Source of the DNA: Paludibacter sp.
GTDB taxonomy: Bacteria > Bacteroidota > Bacteroidia > Bacteroidales > Paludibacteraceae
DNA: 64,000 nt
NCBI GenBank assembly: GCA_028710895.1
Contig: JAQTTH010000001.1
Coordinates: 62,001-126,000 of the forward strand
Reading direction: 5' to 3'
How positions within the stretch are numbered: the first letter of the stretch is position 1; each line of letters starts with the position of its first letter. The notes under the pieces were generated by a model. The model was given only the letters and a program-made list of their open reading frames with translations. It was not told where the DNA came from and did not search any database. The position numbers and the translations under genes were made by a program. This document shows positions 50,311 to 59,004 of this stretch, piece after piece.

Positions 50311-51513
50311 TTATTTATTGAGAATGATACCCTGATTCAACGATTTTATTGTTGTTACGTCAAATTCAAGTTGTTGATTTTGTTTGATTTTTGCAGAAAC
50401 ACCGGATGCAGGTTTCTGACATATTAAAAGGTTATCGAGGAGAACAACTCCGTTGGAAGGAACCAGAAAGCCAAAATAGACTCCACTAACCGACGTTTCC
50501 ATTTCGGAACAGTAGCTGTATACATTATTGATAAAATAATAAATCATAGTTCCGATTTTGAAAACTTTTAGCGTATTTTTTCCACCTGGTAAAACCTGAG
50601 GTTCGTATAACTCCGTAAAGAAACTGTACCAGGTTCTATTGCCCATGTACATATTTTTATTGTTATTGATTGTGAAGTACTCAATAGGTTCATTTGATCC
50701 CGAAGTACCTTCAACATGATGGCCAAAAATCACTCCGTATTGTCCGGTTAAGTCTGTAGAGTTATATTCCAGGTTTAGTTCATACGAAAAATCAGACAAT
50801 ACATCAATATTCGTTTTCACAAAGACCAAATAAGTATCAGTCACTTTTGATTGAAATCGCAGTCTCCCATTGCCATTTGCAGTCTCAATACTAATCTTAT
50901 GATTTGCATCTTCACCTAAGGTCCAACCGGCAGTTTGCACAGTATTAAAATCAAGTGCCAATGCCTTTTTAAATCCTGTACTATCAGCCAAAAACATATT
51001 ACTGGAGAAATCAGGAGCTGGAGTGCTCTCGTTGAACAATTCATCAACATAATAATTGCGTCTGATTCCTTTATAATTGATATTCCAGGCTCTCCCATTC
51101 ACTTTATCGCCTCCACACATAATGGATTTCCAATCACCATTTTCGAGTGTGGAGTTCAAATGTTCCCGTTTTAGCAATCCATGACCAAGCTCGTGAAAAA
51201 GCAAATCTTCTTTCATCATATCAGCTCCAGCCGTTTTGCCAATGGCTGTCCAATATGCTTTATCAATTTCAATTCGGATTGGGTCTTCATAATGTGTCAG
51301 TCCGGCATTGTTATTTTTCAGTTTTGCAAATTCGATAATCAACCCATTCCCTTTCAGATCAAATGTATGTCCCCGCGAGGCTCCTTCTTGTACGAAACGA
51401 TTCAGATAATCAGTAAATTCCGCATCAACCCGATACTCATTTGGGTCTTTGCAGGATACAAAAAATAAGGCAGTCAGAAGGGCTAAAACTATATAAAATC
51501 TCGGTTTAATCAT
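50311..51513 (-). CDS. Putative zinc metallopeptidase lipoprotein with lectin-like domain
   Basis: The 400-residue lipoprotein (lipobox in LFFVSCK) has a metzincin-like site '[15 protein letters not shown]' near 105-119, with HExxH and a third His one residue further than in the standard HExxHxxGxxH, and a following 'SIMCGG' resembling a Met-turn. The C-terminal half (about 190-370) looks like a concanavalin-type beta sandwich ('[20 protein letters not shown]', '[12 protein letters not shown]'). It may be a surface protease acting on glycoproteins; the function is inferred from motifs only. Confidence 0.65.
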   Translation of the reverse strand: MIKPRFYIVLALLTALFFVSCKDPNEYRVDAEFTDYLNRFVQEGASRGHTFDLKGNGLIIEFAKLKNNNAGLTHYEDPIRIEIDKAYWTAIGKTAGADMMKEDLLFHELGHGLLKREHLNSTLENGDWKSIMCGGDKVNGRAWNINYKGIRRNYYVDELFNESTPAPDFSSNMFLADSTGFKKALALDFNTVQTAGWTLGEDANHKISIETANGNGRLRFQSKVTDTYLVFVKTNIDVLSDFSYELNLEYNSTDLTGQYGVIFGHHVEGTSGSNEPIEYFTINNNKNMYMGNRTWYSFFTELYEPQVLPGGKNTLKVFKIGTMIYYFINNVYSYCSEMETSVSGVYFGFLVPSNGVVLLDNLLICQKPASGVSAKIKQNQQLEFDVTTIKSLNQGIILNK

Positions 51514-51553
51514 TTTTCTTCAAAAAATTTACATGCAAATATAAACAAAAAAC

Positions 51554-51583
51554 CAAAGGTAGGCGTTATTGCAATAATTACAA
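51554..51583 (-). promoter_or_regulatory. Promoter of the metallopeptidase-like lipoprotein gene
   Basis: On the minus strand, TTG (51583-51581) and TACCTTTG (51561-51554) are 19 bp apart, about 40 bases before the start codon. Confidence 0.6.
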
Positions 51584-51617
51584 CTTAATTTTAAAACAAT
51601 ATAATAAAATTCAATTT

Positions 51618-52109
51618 ATGGCAACAACAAAATTTAAAGGTACAGACGTACATACTAATGGAAGTTTACCAGCAGTAGGAACTCAGGCACCCGATTTCAC
51701 TTTAGTGGGCGGTGGTTTACAGGAAATTCATTTGAGCGACTACAAAGGAAAACGTGTTTTATTAAACATCTTCCCTAGTATCGATACTGGAACTTGTGCT
51801 GCATCTGTTCGCAACTTCAACAAATGGGCTGCTAATCAGGACAATGTAGTAGTAATTTGTGTTTCTAAAGACTTACCTTTTGCACAAGGTCGTTTCTGTG
51901 GTGCAGAAGGAATTGAAAATGTAAGTACAGCTTCTGATTTCCGTTATAATTCTTTTGCAACTGATTATGGTGTATTGCTTACTGATGGTCCTCTTCAGGG
52001 TTTGATGGCACGTTCAGTTGTAGCTGTTGACGAAAATGGTAAAGTATTATATACAGAGTTGGTTCCGGAAATCGTTGATGAACCGAGCTACGAAATTTCT
52101 GTATTTTAA
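51618..52109 (+). CDS. tpx: Thiol peroxidase (2-Cys peroxiredoxin)
   Basis: Tpx reduces hydroperoxides using thioredoxin. The 163-residue protein has the peroxidatic Cys60 in '[12 protein letters not shown]' and the resolving Cys94 in 'GRFCGAEG', the positions typical of the Tpx subfamily, plus the '[15 protein letters not shown]' strand pair. It is transcribed divergently from the lipoprotein gene and followed by a terminator. Confidence 0.96.
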   Translation: MATTKFKGTDVHTNGSLPAVGTQAPDFTLVGGGLQEIHLSDYKGKRVLLNIFPSIDTGTCAASVRNFNKWAANQDNVVVICVSKDLPFAQGRFCGAEGIENVSTASDFRYNSFATDYGVLLTDGPLQGLMARSVVAVDENGKVLYTELVPEIVDEPSYEISVF

Positions 52110-52179
52110 GGAAAAAAGTGCTTGTATTGTGGGCAAGCATTTTAATGTGTGAGTAAATAAAACGTAATCTACAAATGAT

Positions 52180-52218
52180 AACCTCTCTCTGCTGTGAAGC
52201 ATCGAGAGGTTTTTTTTG
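52180..52218 (+). terminator. Terminator after tpx
   Basis: AACCTCTC (52180-52187) pairs with GAGAGGTT (52204-52211), followed by seven or more T. A weaker hairpin lies earlier at about 52117-52142. Confidence 0.65.
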
Positions 52219-52236
52219 TTTATATATATCGTGTGA

Positions 52237-52785
52237 TTAGAGTTTTTTCAATCCCACACCCAGCTTCTTCAGTCCATCCTGCACATCGTTTGCCTCAACA
52301 GTTTCAAAAGCTTTCAAAGCAATCTGAGCACAGGCATTAGCATCGTCGCCTGCTCTGTGATGATTAAAATGTATGTTGTGAAACTGACTAACAACCCCCA
52401 AACTATGACTTGGCAAATGCTTCCACGCTTTACGGGATAAACTTACACTGCAAAAGTATTCTGCCCACGGAATGGCCAAATCGTAACAAGCTAACGATGC
52501 CCGAAGGACACGCATATCAAAAGCAGCATTGTGAGCTACCAGATAACAATCTTCCAACCAGGGTTTCAACTCACTCCATAACTCTTCAAAAGTGGCAGCC
52601 ATTGAAACCTGAGCAGCTGAAATACCATGAACCTGTTGATTCCAGGGATTCATGTAAGGATAACATGCCGGTTTTATCAACCAGGATTTTGATTCAACAA
52701 TCAATCCGTTTTCCACACGACTCAACCCTATCTCACAAGGGAAATTAGCATGAGCTGTTTCAAAATCAATAGCAGTAAAGTTCAT
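52237..52785 (-). CDS. DEDDh 3'-5' exonuclease (DnaQ-like)
   Basis: The 182-residue exonuclease has the Exo I motif 'AIDFETA' (Asp7, Glu9), Exo II 'LVAHNAAFDMRVL' and Exo IIIε 'HHRAGDDANACA' with His and Asp, so the DEDDh set is complete. It resembles the stand-alone DnaQ-like proteins rather than a polymerase epsilon subunit with a C-terminal tail. It probably trims or proofreads DNA or RNA. Confidence 0.9.
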   Translation of the reverse strand: MNFTAIDFETAHANFPCEIGLSRVENGLIVESKSWLIKPACYPYMNPWNQQVHGISAAQVSMAATFEELWSELKPWLEDCYLVAHNAAFDMRVLRASLACYDLAIPWAEYFCSVSLSRKAWKHLPSHSLGVVSQFHNIHFNHHRAGDDANACAQIALKAFETVEANDVQDGLKKLGVGLKKL

Positions 52786-52971
52786 TCTATATTAATTACA
52801 TCCTAAATTTGAGTCAAAGATACAATTATTTAAATATACTCAAATACTGATTATTACAAATATTACCGACTATTTATCTTATAAAAATACATATTGTGTC
52901 AAATTACTCACTATTCAGTTAAATAAAGTCTTGATAATAGCATAAAACCCGTAAGTTCTACTTTTAATCCG

Positions 52972-52979
52972 TACTTTTG
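52972..52979 (+). promoter_or_regulatory. -7 box of the nitronate monooxygenase gene
   Basis: TACTTTTG lies only about 25 bases before the chosen start codon, implying a very short leader. A good -33 element is not seen. Confidence 0.5.
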
Positions 52980-53004
52980 CACACGAAACGTTAAAATGTG
53001 CAAT

Positions 53005-54087
53005 ATGAATAAATTAAAAATTGGAAATCTAACAGCAAACTTACCAATCATACAAGGTGGAATGGGTGTTGGAATTTCTATGTCAGGATTAGCATCAGCA
53101 GTTGCAAATGAAGGGGGGATTGGTGTGATATCGTGTGCAGGACTTGGTCTTATTTATCGCCACACAGCGAAAGACTACATGGAAGCCTGCATTTGTGGAT
53201 TGAAAGAGGAAATTAAAAAATCCCGTGAAAAAAGCACGGGTATCATTGGTGTAAACATCATGATGGCTTTGACAAATTTTGGTGACATGGTAAAAACTGC
53301 TATCGCCGAAAAAGTAGATGTAATTTTTGCCGGTGCAGGCCTTCCAATGGATTTGCCAAAATACCGCACTCCGGATTGTACAACCAAACTGGTTCCAATC
53401 GTATCGTCGGCCAGAGCTGCAAAAATTATTTGCGAAAAATGGAAAACACTCTACGATTACTTACCTGATTTAGTAGTAGTTGAAGGTCCAAAAGCAGGTG
53501 GTCATCTTGGTTTTAAAACAACTCAAATTGAAGATGAAAATTTCTCTATCGAAAAGCTCGTGCCCGAAGTAGTAGAAGTAGTCAGTGTTTTTGAGGAAAA
53601 ATACAACCAGGAAATTCCGGTTATTGCTGCCGGTGGTATTTACACAGGCGAAGACGTGTACCGTATGATGCAATTGGGTGCCAAAGGGGTTCAAATTGCC
53701 AGCAGATTTGTAACTACACACGAATGTGATGCGGATATCAAGTTCAAAGAATCGTACATCAATGCCAGCGAAAACGACGTTGAAATTATTCAAAGTCCTG
53801 TTGGAATGCCGGGAAGAGCCTTAAAAGGTGAATTCTTGGAGAAAGTAAAACAAGGACTAACTGCTCCAAAATCATGCCCTTACGACTGCTTACATACTTG
53901 CGATTATAAAAAAGTACCGTATTGTATTATCGTAACTCTTTACAATGCCTACAGAGGTCAGATGGATAAAGGTTATGCATTTGCAGGAAGTAACGCATAC
54001 AGGGCAACAAAAATTACGTCGGTAAAAGAAGTAATTGATGATTTGGTTTTTGGCTATAACAATGCTGAAAAAGCTGCTTTGGCATAA
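53005..54087 (+). CDS. Nitronate monooxygenase family (2-nitropropane dioxygenase-like) flavoprotein
   Basis: The TIM-barrel FMN protein of about 360 residues starts MNKLKIGNLTANLPIIQGGM; an ATG three codons earlier (52996) is also possible. The motifs 'QGGMGVGISMSGLASAVANEGGIGVIS', split over two helices, 'VVEGPKAGGHLG' and 'AAGGIYTGEDVYRMMQLGAKGVQIASRF' define the family. A C-terminal Cys-rich segment ('SCPYDCLHTCDYKKVPYC') is unusual compared with the classic enzymes and may bind metal. Nitronate oxidation or enoyl-ACP reductase-like activity (FabK relatives) are both possible. Confidence 0.87.
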   Translation: MNKLKIGNLTANLPIIQGGMGVGISMSGLASAVANEGGIGVISCAGLGLIYRHTAKDYMEACICGLKEEIKKSREKSTGIIGVNIMMALTNFGDMVKTAIAEKVDVIFAGAGLPMDLPKYRTPDCTTKLVPIVSSARAAKIICEKWKTLYDYLPDLVVVEGPKAGGHLGFKTTQIEDENFSIEKLVPEVVEVVSVFEEKYNQEIPVIAAGGIYTGEDVYRMMQLGAKGVQIASRFVTTHECDADIKFKESYINASENDVEIIQSPVGMPGRALKGEFLEKVKQGLTAPKSCPYDCLHTCDYKKVPYCIIVTLYNAYRGQMDKGYAFAGSNAYRATKITSVKEVIDDLVFGYNNAEKAALA

Positions 54088-54124
54088 ATAAATCCCAGTT
54101 TGAGGGATATTTTAGTCTCATGTA

Positions 54125-54180
54125 AAAGAGGTTAAGTACATTGAAATGTGATCATGTTTCATGGTGCTTAACCTCTTTCT
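54125..54180 (+). terminator. Hairpin after the nitronate monooxygenase gene
   Basis: AAAGAGGTTAAG (54125-54136) pairs with CTTAACCTCTTT (54167-54178), with an inner TGAAA/TTTCA pair. T-rich sequence follows. Confidence 0.7.
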
Positions 54181-54362
54181 TATTTTGAAGAATTGCTTTT
54201 TAATGTTTTTTTCATAGAACTAATGAGTCTGCATATAAAAACAGCTGTTATAAACCCCAATAAGCACATTTAACTATAATTCATCCGCTGATTTCTTCAG
54301 TTTATCAGATATATTGGGTAATATTGTACTCGCATTCCGAAATCTACAAAACAGATAAAAGT

Positions 54363-55010
54363 ATGAAAACTCTGAAAATCCCCTATCTTGAGGCATTGAA
54401 CAATATTGATGTTGAAAGTGCCGGCGATATACTCGAAGAAGATGGACAGCGCGACGCCGTAGAAATTTTAAACTGGTCGACTCAATATCCTTACCGACCA
54501 ATTACAAATTTTACTATCGCCCGATCGAACGATAGTGTTTTTATAAAATATAATGTTCATGGCAGCATGATACGTGCTGTTTATTCTAATGACCAGGAAC
54601 CTGTAAATGAAGATAGCTGTGTGGAGTTTTTTTGTCAGGTTCCGGGTAATGATAAATACATGAATTTTGAATTTAATTGTATTGGCACCTGTAAGGCGTC
54701 AAAACGCGTTTCAAGAAATAAAGATGTAACACCTTTCAGCAAAGAGGAACTCGCTATGATTAAGCGTTACCCTTCTTTAGGCCGGCGAGCTTTCAACGAA
54801 ATGGAAGGAATGTTTGAATGGGAAGTGACAGTAAAAATTCCATTACGTATTATGGGCATTGACCCAGGCAATTTACCTCAAAAAATCACAGGTAATTTTT
54901 ACAAATGTGCTGATGGAACCAGTTATAAACACTACGTGACCTGGAATCCGGTAAAAACAGAAATACCTGATTTTCATCGCCCCGAATTCTTTGGCGAATT
55001 GTATTTTTAA
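54363..55010 (+). CDS. CBM9-like carbohydrate-binding domain protein
   Basis: The product of about 215 residues is a single beta-sandwich resembling family 9-like carbohydrate-binding modules: 'ILNWSTQYPYRPITNFTIARS', 'VFIKYNVHG', 'EDSCVEFFCQVPGNDKYMNFEFNC'-type strands (broken by a turn) and 'FEWEVTVKIPLRIMG'. I start at 54363 (MKTLKIPYLEAL); the longer frame adds 13 residues without family match. No signal peptide is visible, so it may be cytoplasmic or lack a recognisable one. Similar stand-alone domains occur across Bacteroidota. Confidence 0.8.
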   Translation: MKTLKIPYLEALNNIDVESAGDILEEDGQRDAVEILNWSTQYPYRPITNFTIARSNDSVFIKYNVHGSMIRAVYSNDQEPVNEDSCVEFFCQVPGNDKYMNFEFNCIGTCKASKRVSRNKDVTPFSKEELAMIKRYPSLGRRAFNEMEGMFEWEVTVKIPLRIMGIDPGNLPQKITGNFYKCADGTSYKHYVTWNPVKTEIPDFHRPEFFGELYF

Positions 55011-55026
55011 AAAATTTCCAGACATA

Positions 55027-55065
55027 TAAAAAACAGCCTGTTGACATGAAAATCAACAGGCTGTT
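55027..55065 (-). terminator. Terminator of dnaJ
   Basis: AACAGCCTGTTGA (55032-55044) and TCAACAGGCTGTT (55053-55065) form a perfect 13-bp stem; on the minus strand TTTTT follows. Confidence 0.88.
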
Positions 55066-55088
55066 CTATATAATAGCTTAAAATGCGA

Positions 55089-56240
55089 TTATTCAAACAT
55101 ATTTCTGAAATGGGTGAAGAAATTACGTGCTGCAGAAGCATTCGGTTTTACATTGTCCGACTTGCTCAGTTTTTCCATAGCAGCTTTTTCTTCCTTATTT
55201 AAATTTTCAGGAATATATACCCCAATATTCACAAGCAAATCACCTGTCCCATACCGATTTACATTTGGCAAACCTTTTCCGCGAAGCCTCAACACCTTAC
55301 CCGGTTGAGTCCCGGGAGTAATTGTCACTTTCACTTTCCCTTCTACAGTTGGCACTTCTACCGAGCCACCCAAGGTAGCCATTGGAACAGTTAGCAAGAG
55401 ATTGTATATAAGGTCATTTTCGTCGCGAATAAGTTCGGGATGTGCTTCCTCTTCAACAAGAATCAGCAAATCACCATTTACACCACCCCTGCGGGCTGCA
55501 TTTCCTTTACCGCTCATAGAAAGCTGCATACCTTCCATTACACCTGCCGGAATGTTGATAGTGATTACTTCATCTTCGCGTACAATACCCTCACCACTAC
55601 AGTGCGTACATTTATCTTTTACAATTTTACCTTCACCATTACAAGTCGGACATTCAGCTGCAGTTTGCATTTGCCCGAGAATGGTTTGCTGAACACGCAT
55701 AACACGTCCCTGACCGTTACAAGTGGTACAAGTTGTAGACGAAGAACCATGAGCAGCACCTGATCCATTACAATGTGAACAGGAAACAGCTTTTTTGACT
55801 TTAATTTTCTTTTCAACTCCGGTAGCAACTTCGGCCAGCGTAAGTTTTACTTTTACGCGTAAATCGGAACCACGACGAACCCGTTGACCACCACCGCGCT
55901 GACTTCCGCCAAATCCTCCAAAACCACCAAAGTGACCTCCGAAAATATCACCAAAGTGGGAGAAGATATCGTCCATATTCATGCCACCGCCACCAAAACC
56001 ACCTCCGGCAGCTCCACCAACACCTGCATGACCATATTGATCGTAGCGTTGACGTTTGTCCGGATCGCTTAACACCTCATACGCCTCAGCAGCTTCTTTA
56101 AATTTTTCTTCAGAAGCCTTATCACCCGGATTCTTATCGGGGTGATACTGAATTGCCTTTTTGCGGTAAGCTTTTTTAATCTCGTCAGCCGAAGCCGATT
56201 TCGACACTTCTAATATTTCGTAAAAATCTCTTTTTGCCAT
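55089..56240 (-). CDS. dnaJ: Chaperone protein DnaJ (Hsp40)
   Basis: The 383-residue co-chaperone stimulates DnaK ATPase. All domains are present: a J domain with HPD in 'YHPDKNPG' (about 33-40), a Gly/Phe-rich region (75-115), four zinc-finger repeats ([32 protein letters not shown]) and the C-terminal substrate-binding domains. The order grpE-dnaJ with a 63-bp gap and a shared terminator indicates an operon; dnaK is elsewhere. Confidence 0.98.
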   Translation of the reverse strand: MAKRDFYEILEVSKSASADEIKKAYRKKAIQYHPDKNPGDKASEEKFKEAAEAYEVLSDPDKRQRYDQYGHAGVGGAAGGGFGGGGMNMDDIFSHFGDIFGGHFGGFGGFGGSQRGGGQRVRRGSDLRVKVKLTLAEVATGVEKKIKVKKAVSCSHCNGSGAAHGSSSTTCTTCNGQGRVMRVQQTILGQMQTAAECPTCNGEGKIVKDKCTHCSGEGIVREDEVITINIPAGVMEGMQLSMSGKGNAARRGGVNGDLLILVEEEAHPELIRDENDLIYNLLLTVPMATLGGSVEVPTVEGKVKVTITPGTQPGKVLRLRGKGLPNVNRYGTGDLLVNIGVYIPENLNKEEKAAMEKLSKSDNVKPNASAARNFFTHFRNMFE

Positions 56241-56303
56241 AAATTTAATTGATTGTGGTAATTTAAATCATTCCTGATTACCTGTCAATATTTGTCAATA
56301 GAA

Positions 56304-56858
56304 TTATTCGCCAACAACCACTTTAGAGAAACGGATTACCTTTTCGTTCATTGTATACCCTTTTGAAACACAATCCATAATTTTTCCTTTCAACTCTTCG
56401 GTCGGAGCAGGAAATGTAGTTATTGCTTCGTGAAATTCGGTATCAAATGGCTGATCTTCTGTAGGAATAGCTTTTACCCCATTCTGCAATAAAAAAGCTA
56501 TGAATTTTGAATAAATCAAATCCACTCCTTCTTTTACCGCAACAACATCTTCCGATGTTTCCATTGCTTTTAAACCACGTTCAAAATCATCAACCAACGG
56601 AAGCATATCCACAAGAACTTTCTCGCTTGCTGTTTTCAGTAAATCCATGCGTTCCTTCAGCGTACGTTTGCGATAATTATCGAACTCAGCCATCAGTCGA
56701 AGGTTTTTGTCATTCAAATCGGCACATTGTTGCTTGATTTGTTCAATCTCATCTACAATCTGATCAGCAGCTTGTTCTGTTGTTGCGTTATTCTCAACGT
56801 TCTGAGTAGTTTCCTCTTTCACTTCAGGATTTTCTTCAGTATGTTTTTCTTTTTTCAT
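56304..56858 (-). CDS. grpE: Nucleotide exchange factor GrpE
   Basis: The 184-residue DnaK nucleotide exchange factor has an acidic, disordered N-terminus, a long coiled coil ('DLNDKNLRLMAEFDNYRKRT' is the family signature region) and a C-terminal beta domain with 'GVKAIPTEDQPFDTEFHEAI' and 'VIRFSKVVVG'. It is the first gene of the grpE-dnaJ operon. Three TCTGCCA words upstream (56963-56991) may be heat-shock control sites. Confidence 0.97.
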   Translation of the reverse strand: MKKEKHTEENPEVKEETTQNVENNATTEQAADQIVDEIEQIKQQCADLNDKNLRLMAEFDNYRKRTLKERMDLLKTASEKVLVDMLPLVDDFERGLKAMETSEDVVAVKEGVDLIYSKFIAFLLQNGVKAIPTEDQPFDTEFHEAITTFPAPTEELKGKIMDCVSKGYTMNEKVIRFSKVVVGE

Positions 56859-56962
56859 ATTACGTGTTTATTTTATTGCATATTGAAAGACCTCCAATAT
56901 GAACAGTTGAAGGTTTCAACTCGTTCATCAATAATTTTGCCAAAGCACCCGAATTCTACTTT

Positions 56963-56991
56963 TGGCAGAAATCGGGTGGCAGATTGGCAGA
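56963..56991 (-). promoter_or_regulatory. Triple TCTGCCA direct repeat upstream of grpE
   Basis: On the minus strand TCTGCCA occurs at 56991-56985, 56983-56977 and 56969-56963, about 105 bases before grpE. The spacings are 8 and 14. No CIRCE element is seen, so this may be the heat-response element of the operon. Confidence 0.4.
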
Positions 56992-57028
56992 TGTATGTAT
57001 AAAACATCCAATATCAGGACAAAATGTA

Positions 57029-58966
57029 CTATTTACGGTTAAGCCATTTTACAAAATTTGCCGGATTTTGATCGAATGTGTACGACTTATTGAGGGGTTT
57101 ACCAGTATTATCGAGCATAACATAAAATGGTTGTGCATTAGCTCCGAATTTCGAGCGTTGCAAATAGCTCCATTTATCGCCAACAGTTTCAATAAGCGTT
57201 GTACGACCATTTTCGTCAACCTCATACGATTTTGCCAAAGCCGTTTTATCATCTACAAACAAGGATATCAAAACAAAGTCTTTCTTCAACAAATCTTTCA
57301 CATTTACATCCGTCCAAACCGAAGCTTCCATTTTCCGGCAATTGACACAGCCAAAACCTGAAAAATCAACAACAACCGGTAATTTTTTGTCGGCTGCAAA
57401 AGCCATTCCCTGATCGTAATCGGTAAAAGCGGCATGTACTTCGTCGTGGTATAAATTAAAGTCCTGTGTGCTGAGCGGTGGCGCAAAAGCACTGATTGCT
57501 TTCAACGGAGCACCCCATAAACCGGGAATCATATACACCGAAAAGGCGAAAGACACAATGGCCAGAAATACACCCAAAACGGAAGTATGCTTTGATTCAC
57601 TATCGTGAGAAAAACGTAGCTTTCCGAGTAAATACATGCCAAGTAATGCAAAAATTACAATCCAGATGGATAAGAACACTTCCCGGTCAAGCAAGCGCCA
57701 ACCGTAAGCCAAATCGGCAACGGAAAAGAATTTAAGTGCCAAAGCCAGCTCCAAAAATGCCAACACGACTTTCACCGAGTTCAACCAACCACCCGATTTA
57801 GGCAATGATTTCAGCCACGAAGGAAACAATGCAAACAAGCTGAAAGGAATAGACAATGCAACAGCAAAACCCAACATACCAATGGCGGGTGCCAGCAATG
57901 AACCGCTGGATGAAACCTGAACAAGTAAGGTTCCGATTATGGGTCCGGTGCATGAAAACGAAACCAATACCAGCGTAAATGCCATGAACAGAATGCTTAT
58001 AAAGCCGGCAGTTGAATCAGCTTTTGCATCCAGTTTTGTCGACCAGGACGAAGGCAACGTAATTTCGAAAGCTCCAAAAAAAGAAATGGCAAAAACCACC
58101 AGAAGAGCAAAGAAAATCAGATTAAAAATAGCATTTGTCGATAAACTATTCAAAGCACTTGCACCAAAGATAAGTGTTATCAATATGCCTAATGTTACGT
58201 AAATAAAAATAATAGCTAAACCGTATAAAACAGCATCACGCTGACCCAGCTTTTTATTTTCGGAACGCTTTAGGAAAAAACTCACTGTCATAGGAATAAT
58301 GGGCCAAACACAGGGTGTGAATAACGCCAGAAAACCACCAAGCAAGCCAGCCAGAAAAATAAGCCAAAGTGATGTTTGACCCGCATCACCCGATGCATTT
58401 CCAAAAGCTTTAAGTTCATTGATTACCGGTTTCCAGTAATCAGTCTTCGCATTTGCAACAACAGTCTTTGTAACTGCAGAATCTTTTGCAGCAACCGGGC
58501 TTTGTTTTACAATAGGTGCACCTAATGTAAAAGTTTGCTTTGAAGGTGGCAAACAACTTTTATCGTCACAAACCATAAATTCAATAACACCCGAAACCTT
58601 TACTTTTGAAGCATCGGTAAACTTAATTTTTTGAACAAAAACAGCTTCATTTACGTACCAGTTCAACTCCATATCGAAATTGGCATCGTAGGCCTTTTGC
58701 AATTTAGATGGTGAATCAAGTTCCCCAACCAGCTTAGCATTTTGAATTGTTTTGAAAGTGATTGCTGTAGCTCGCGGTCCATCAGCAGGAATGTGCAGTC
58801 CATACAAATGCCAACCTTCGTCAATTGTTGCACGAATCTGTATGTTGGCAGTATTCTTTCCTGTTATTTTTAATTCATGACTCCATTTTACAGGATTATA
58901 AATTTGGGCAAACAAAGCTGTAGTCAATGTTGCCACTATGAAAGTAAGTAAGATTTTCTTTATCAT
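57029..58966 (-). CDS. dsbD: Thiol:disulfide interchange protein DsbD
   Basis: DsbD carries electrons from cytoplasmic thioredoxin to the periplasm. The 645-residue protein has a signal peptide, an N-terminal beta domain (about 20-150, with the Cys pair in 'VCDDKSCLPP'), a CcdA-like membrane domain with eight hydrophobic segments and Cys in 'FTPCVWPIIPM' and 'SFSCTGPIIG', and a C-terminal thioredoxin-like domain with CVNC near 540 ('GFGCVNCRKME'). All three redox pairs are present. It lies between sprA and grpE on the same strand, 38 bp after sprA. Confidence 0.94.
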   Translation of the reverse strand: MIKKILLTFIVATLTTALFAQIYNPVKWSHELKITGKNTANIQIRATIDEGWHLYGLHIPADGPRATAITFKTIQNAKLVGELDSPSKLQKAYDANFDMELNWYVNEAVFVQKIKFTDASKVKVSGVIEFMVCDDKSCLPPSKQTFTLGAPIVKQSPVAAKDSAVTKTVVANAKTDYWKPVINELKAFGNASGDAGQTSLWLIFLAGLLGGFLALFTPCVWPIIPMTVSFFLKRSENKKLGQRDAVLYGLAIIFIYVTLGILITLIFGASALNSLSTNAIFNLIFFALLVVFAISFFGAFEITLPSSWSTKLDAKADSTAGFISILFMAFTLVLVSFSCTGPIIGTLLVQVSSSGSLLAPAIGMLGFAVALSIPFSLFALFPSWLKSLPKSGGWLNSVKVVLAFLELALALKFFSVADLAYGWRLLDREVFLSIWIVIFALLGMYLLGKLRFSHDSESKHTSVLGVFLAIVSFAFSVYMIPGLWGAPLKAISAFAPPLSTQDFNLYHDEVHAAFTDYDQGMAFAADKKLPVVVDFSGFGCVNCRKMEASVWTDVNVKDLLKKDFVLISLFVDDKTALAKSYEVDENGRTTLIETVGDKWSYLQRSKFGANAQPFYVMLDNTGKPLNKSYTFDQNPANFVKWLNRK

Positions 58967-59004
58967 AACAATATTGTTTTGGGCAAAAATTAATCTTCTG
59001 GTTC

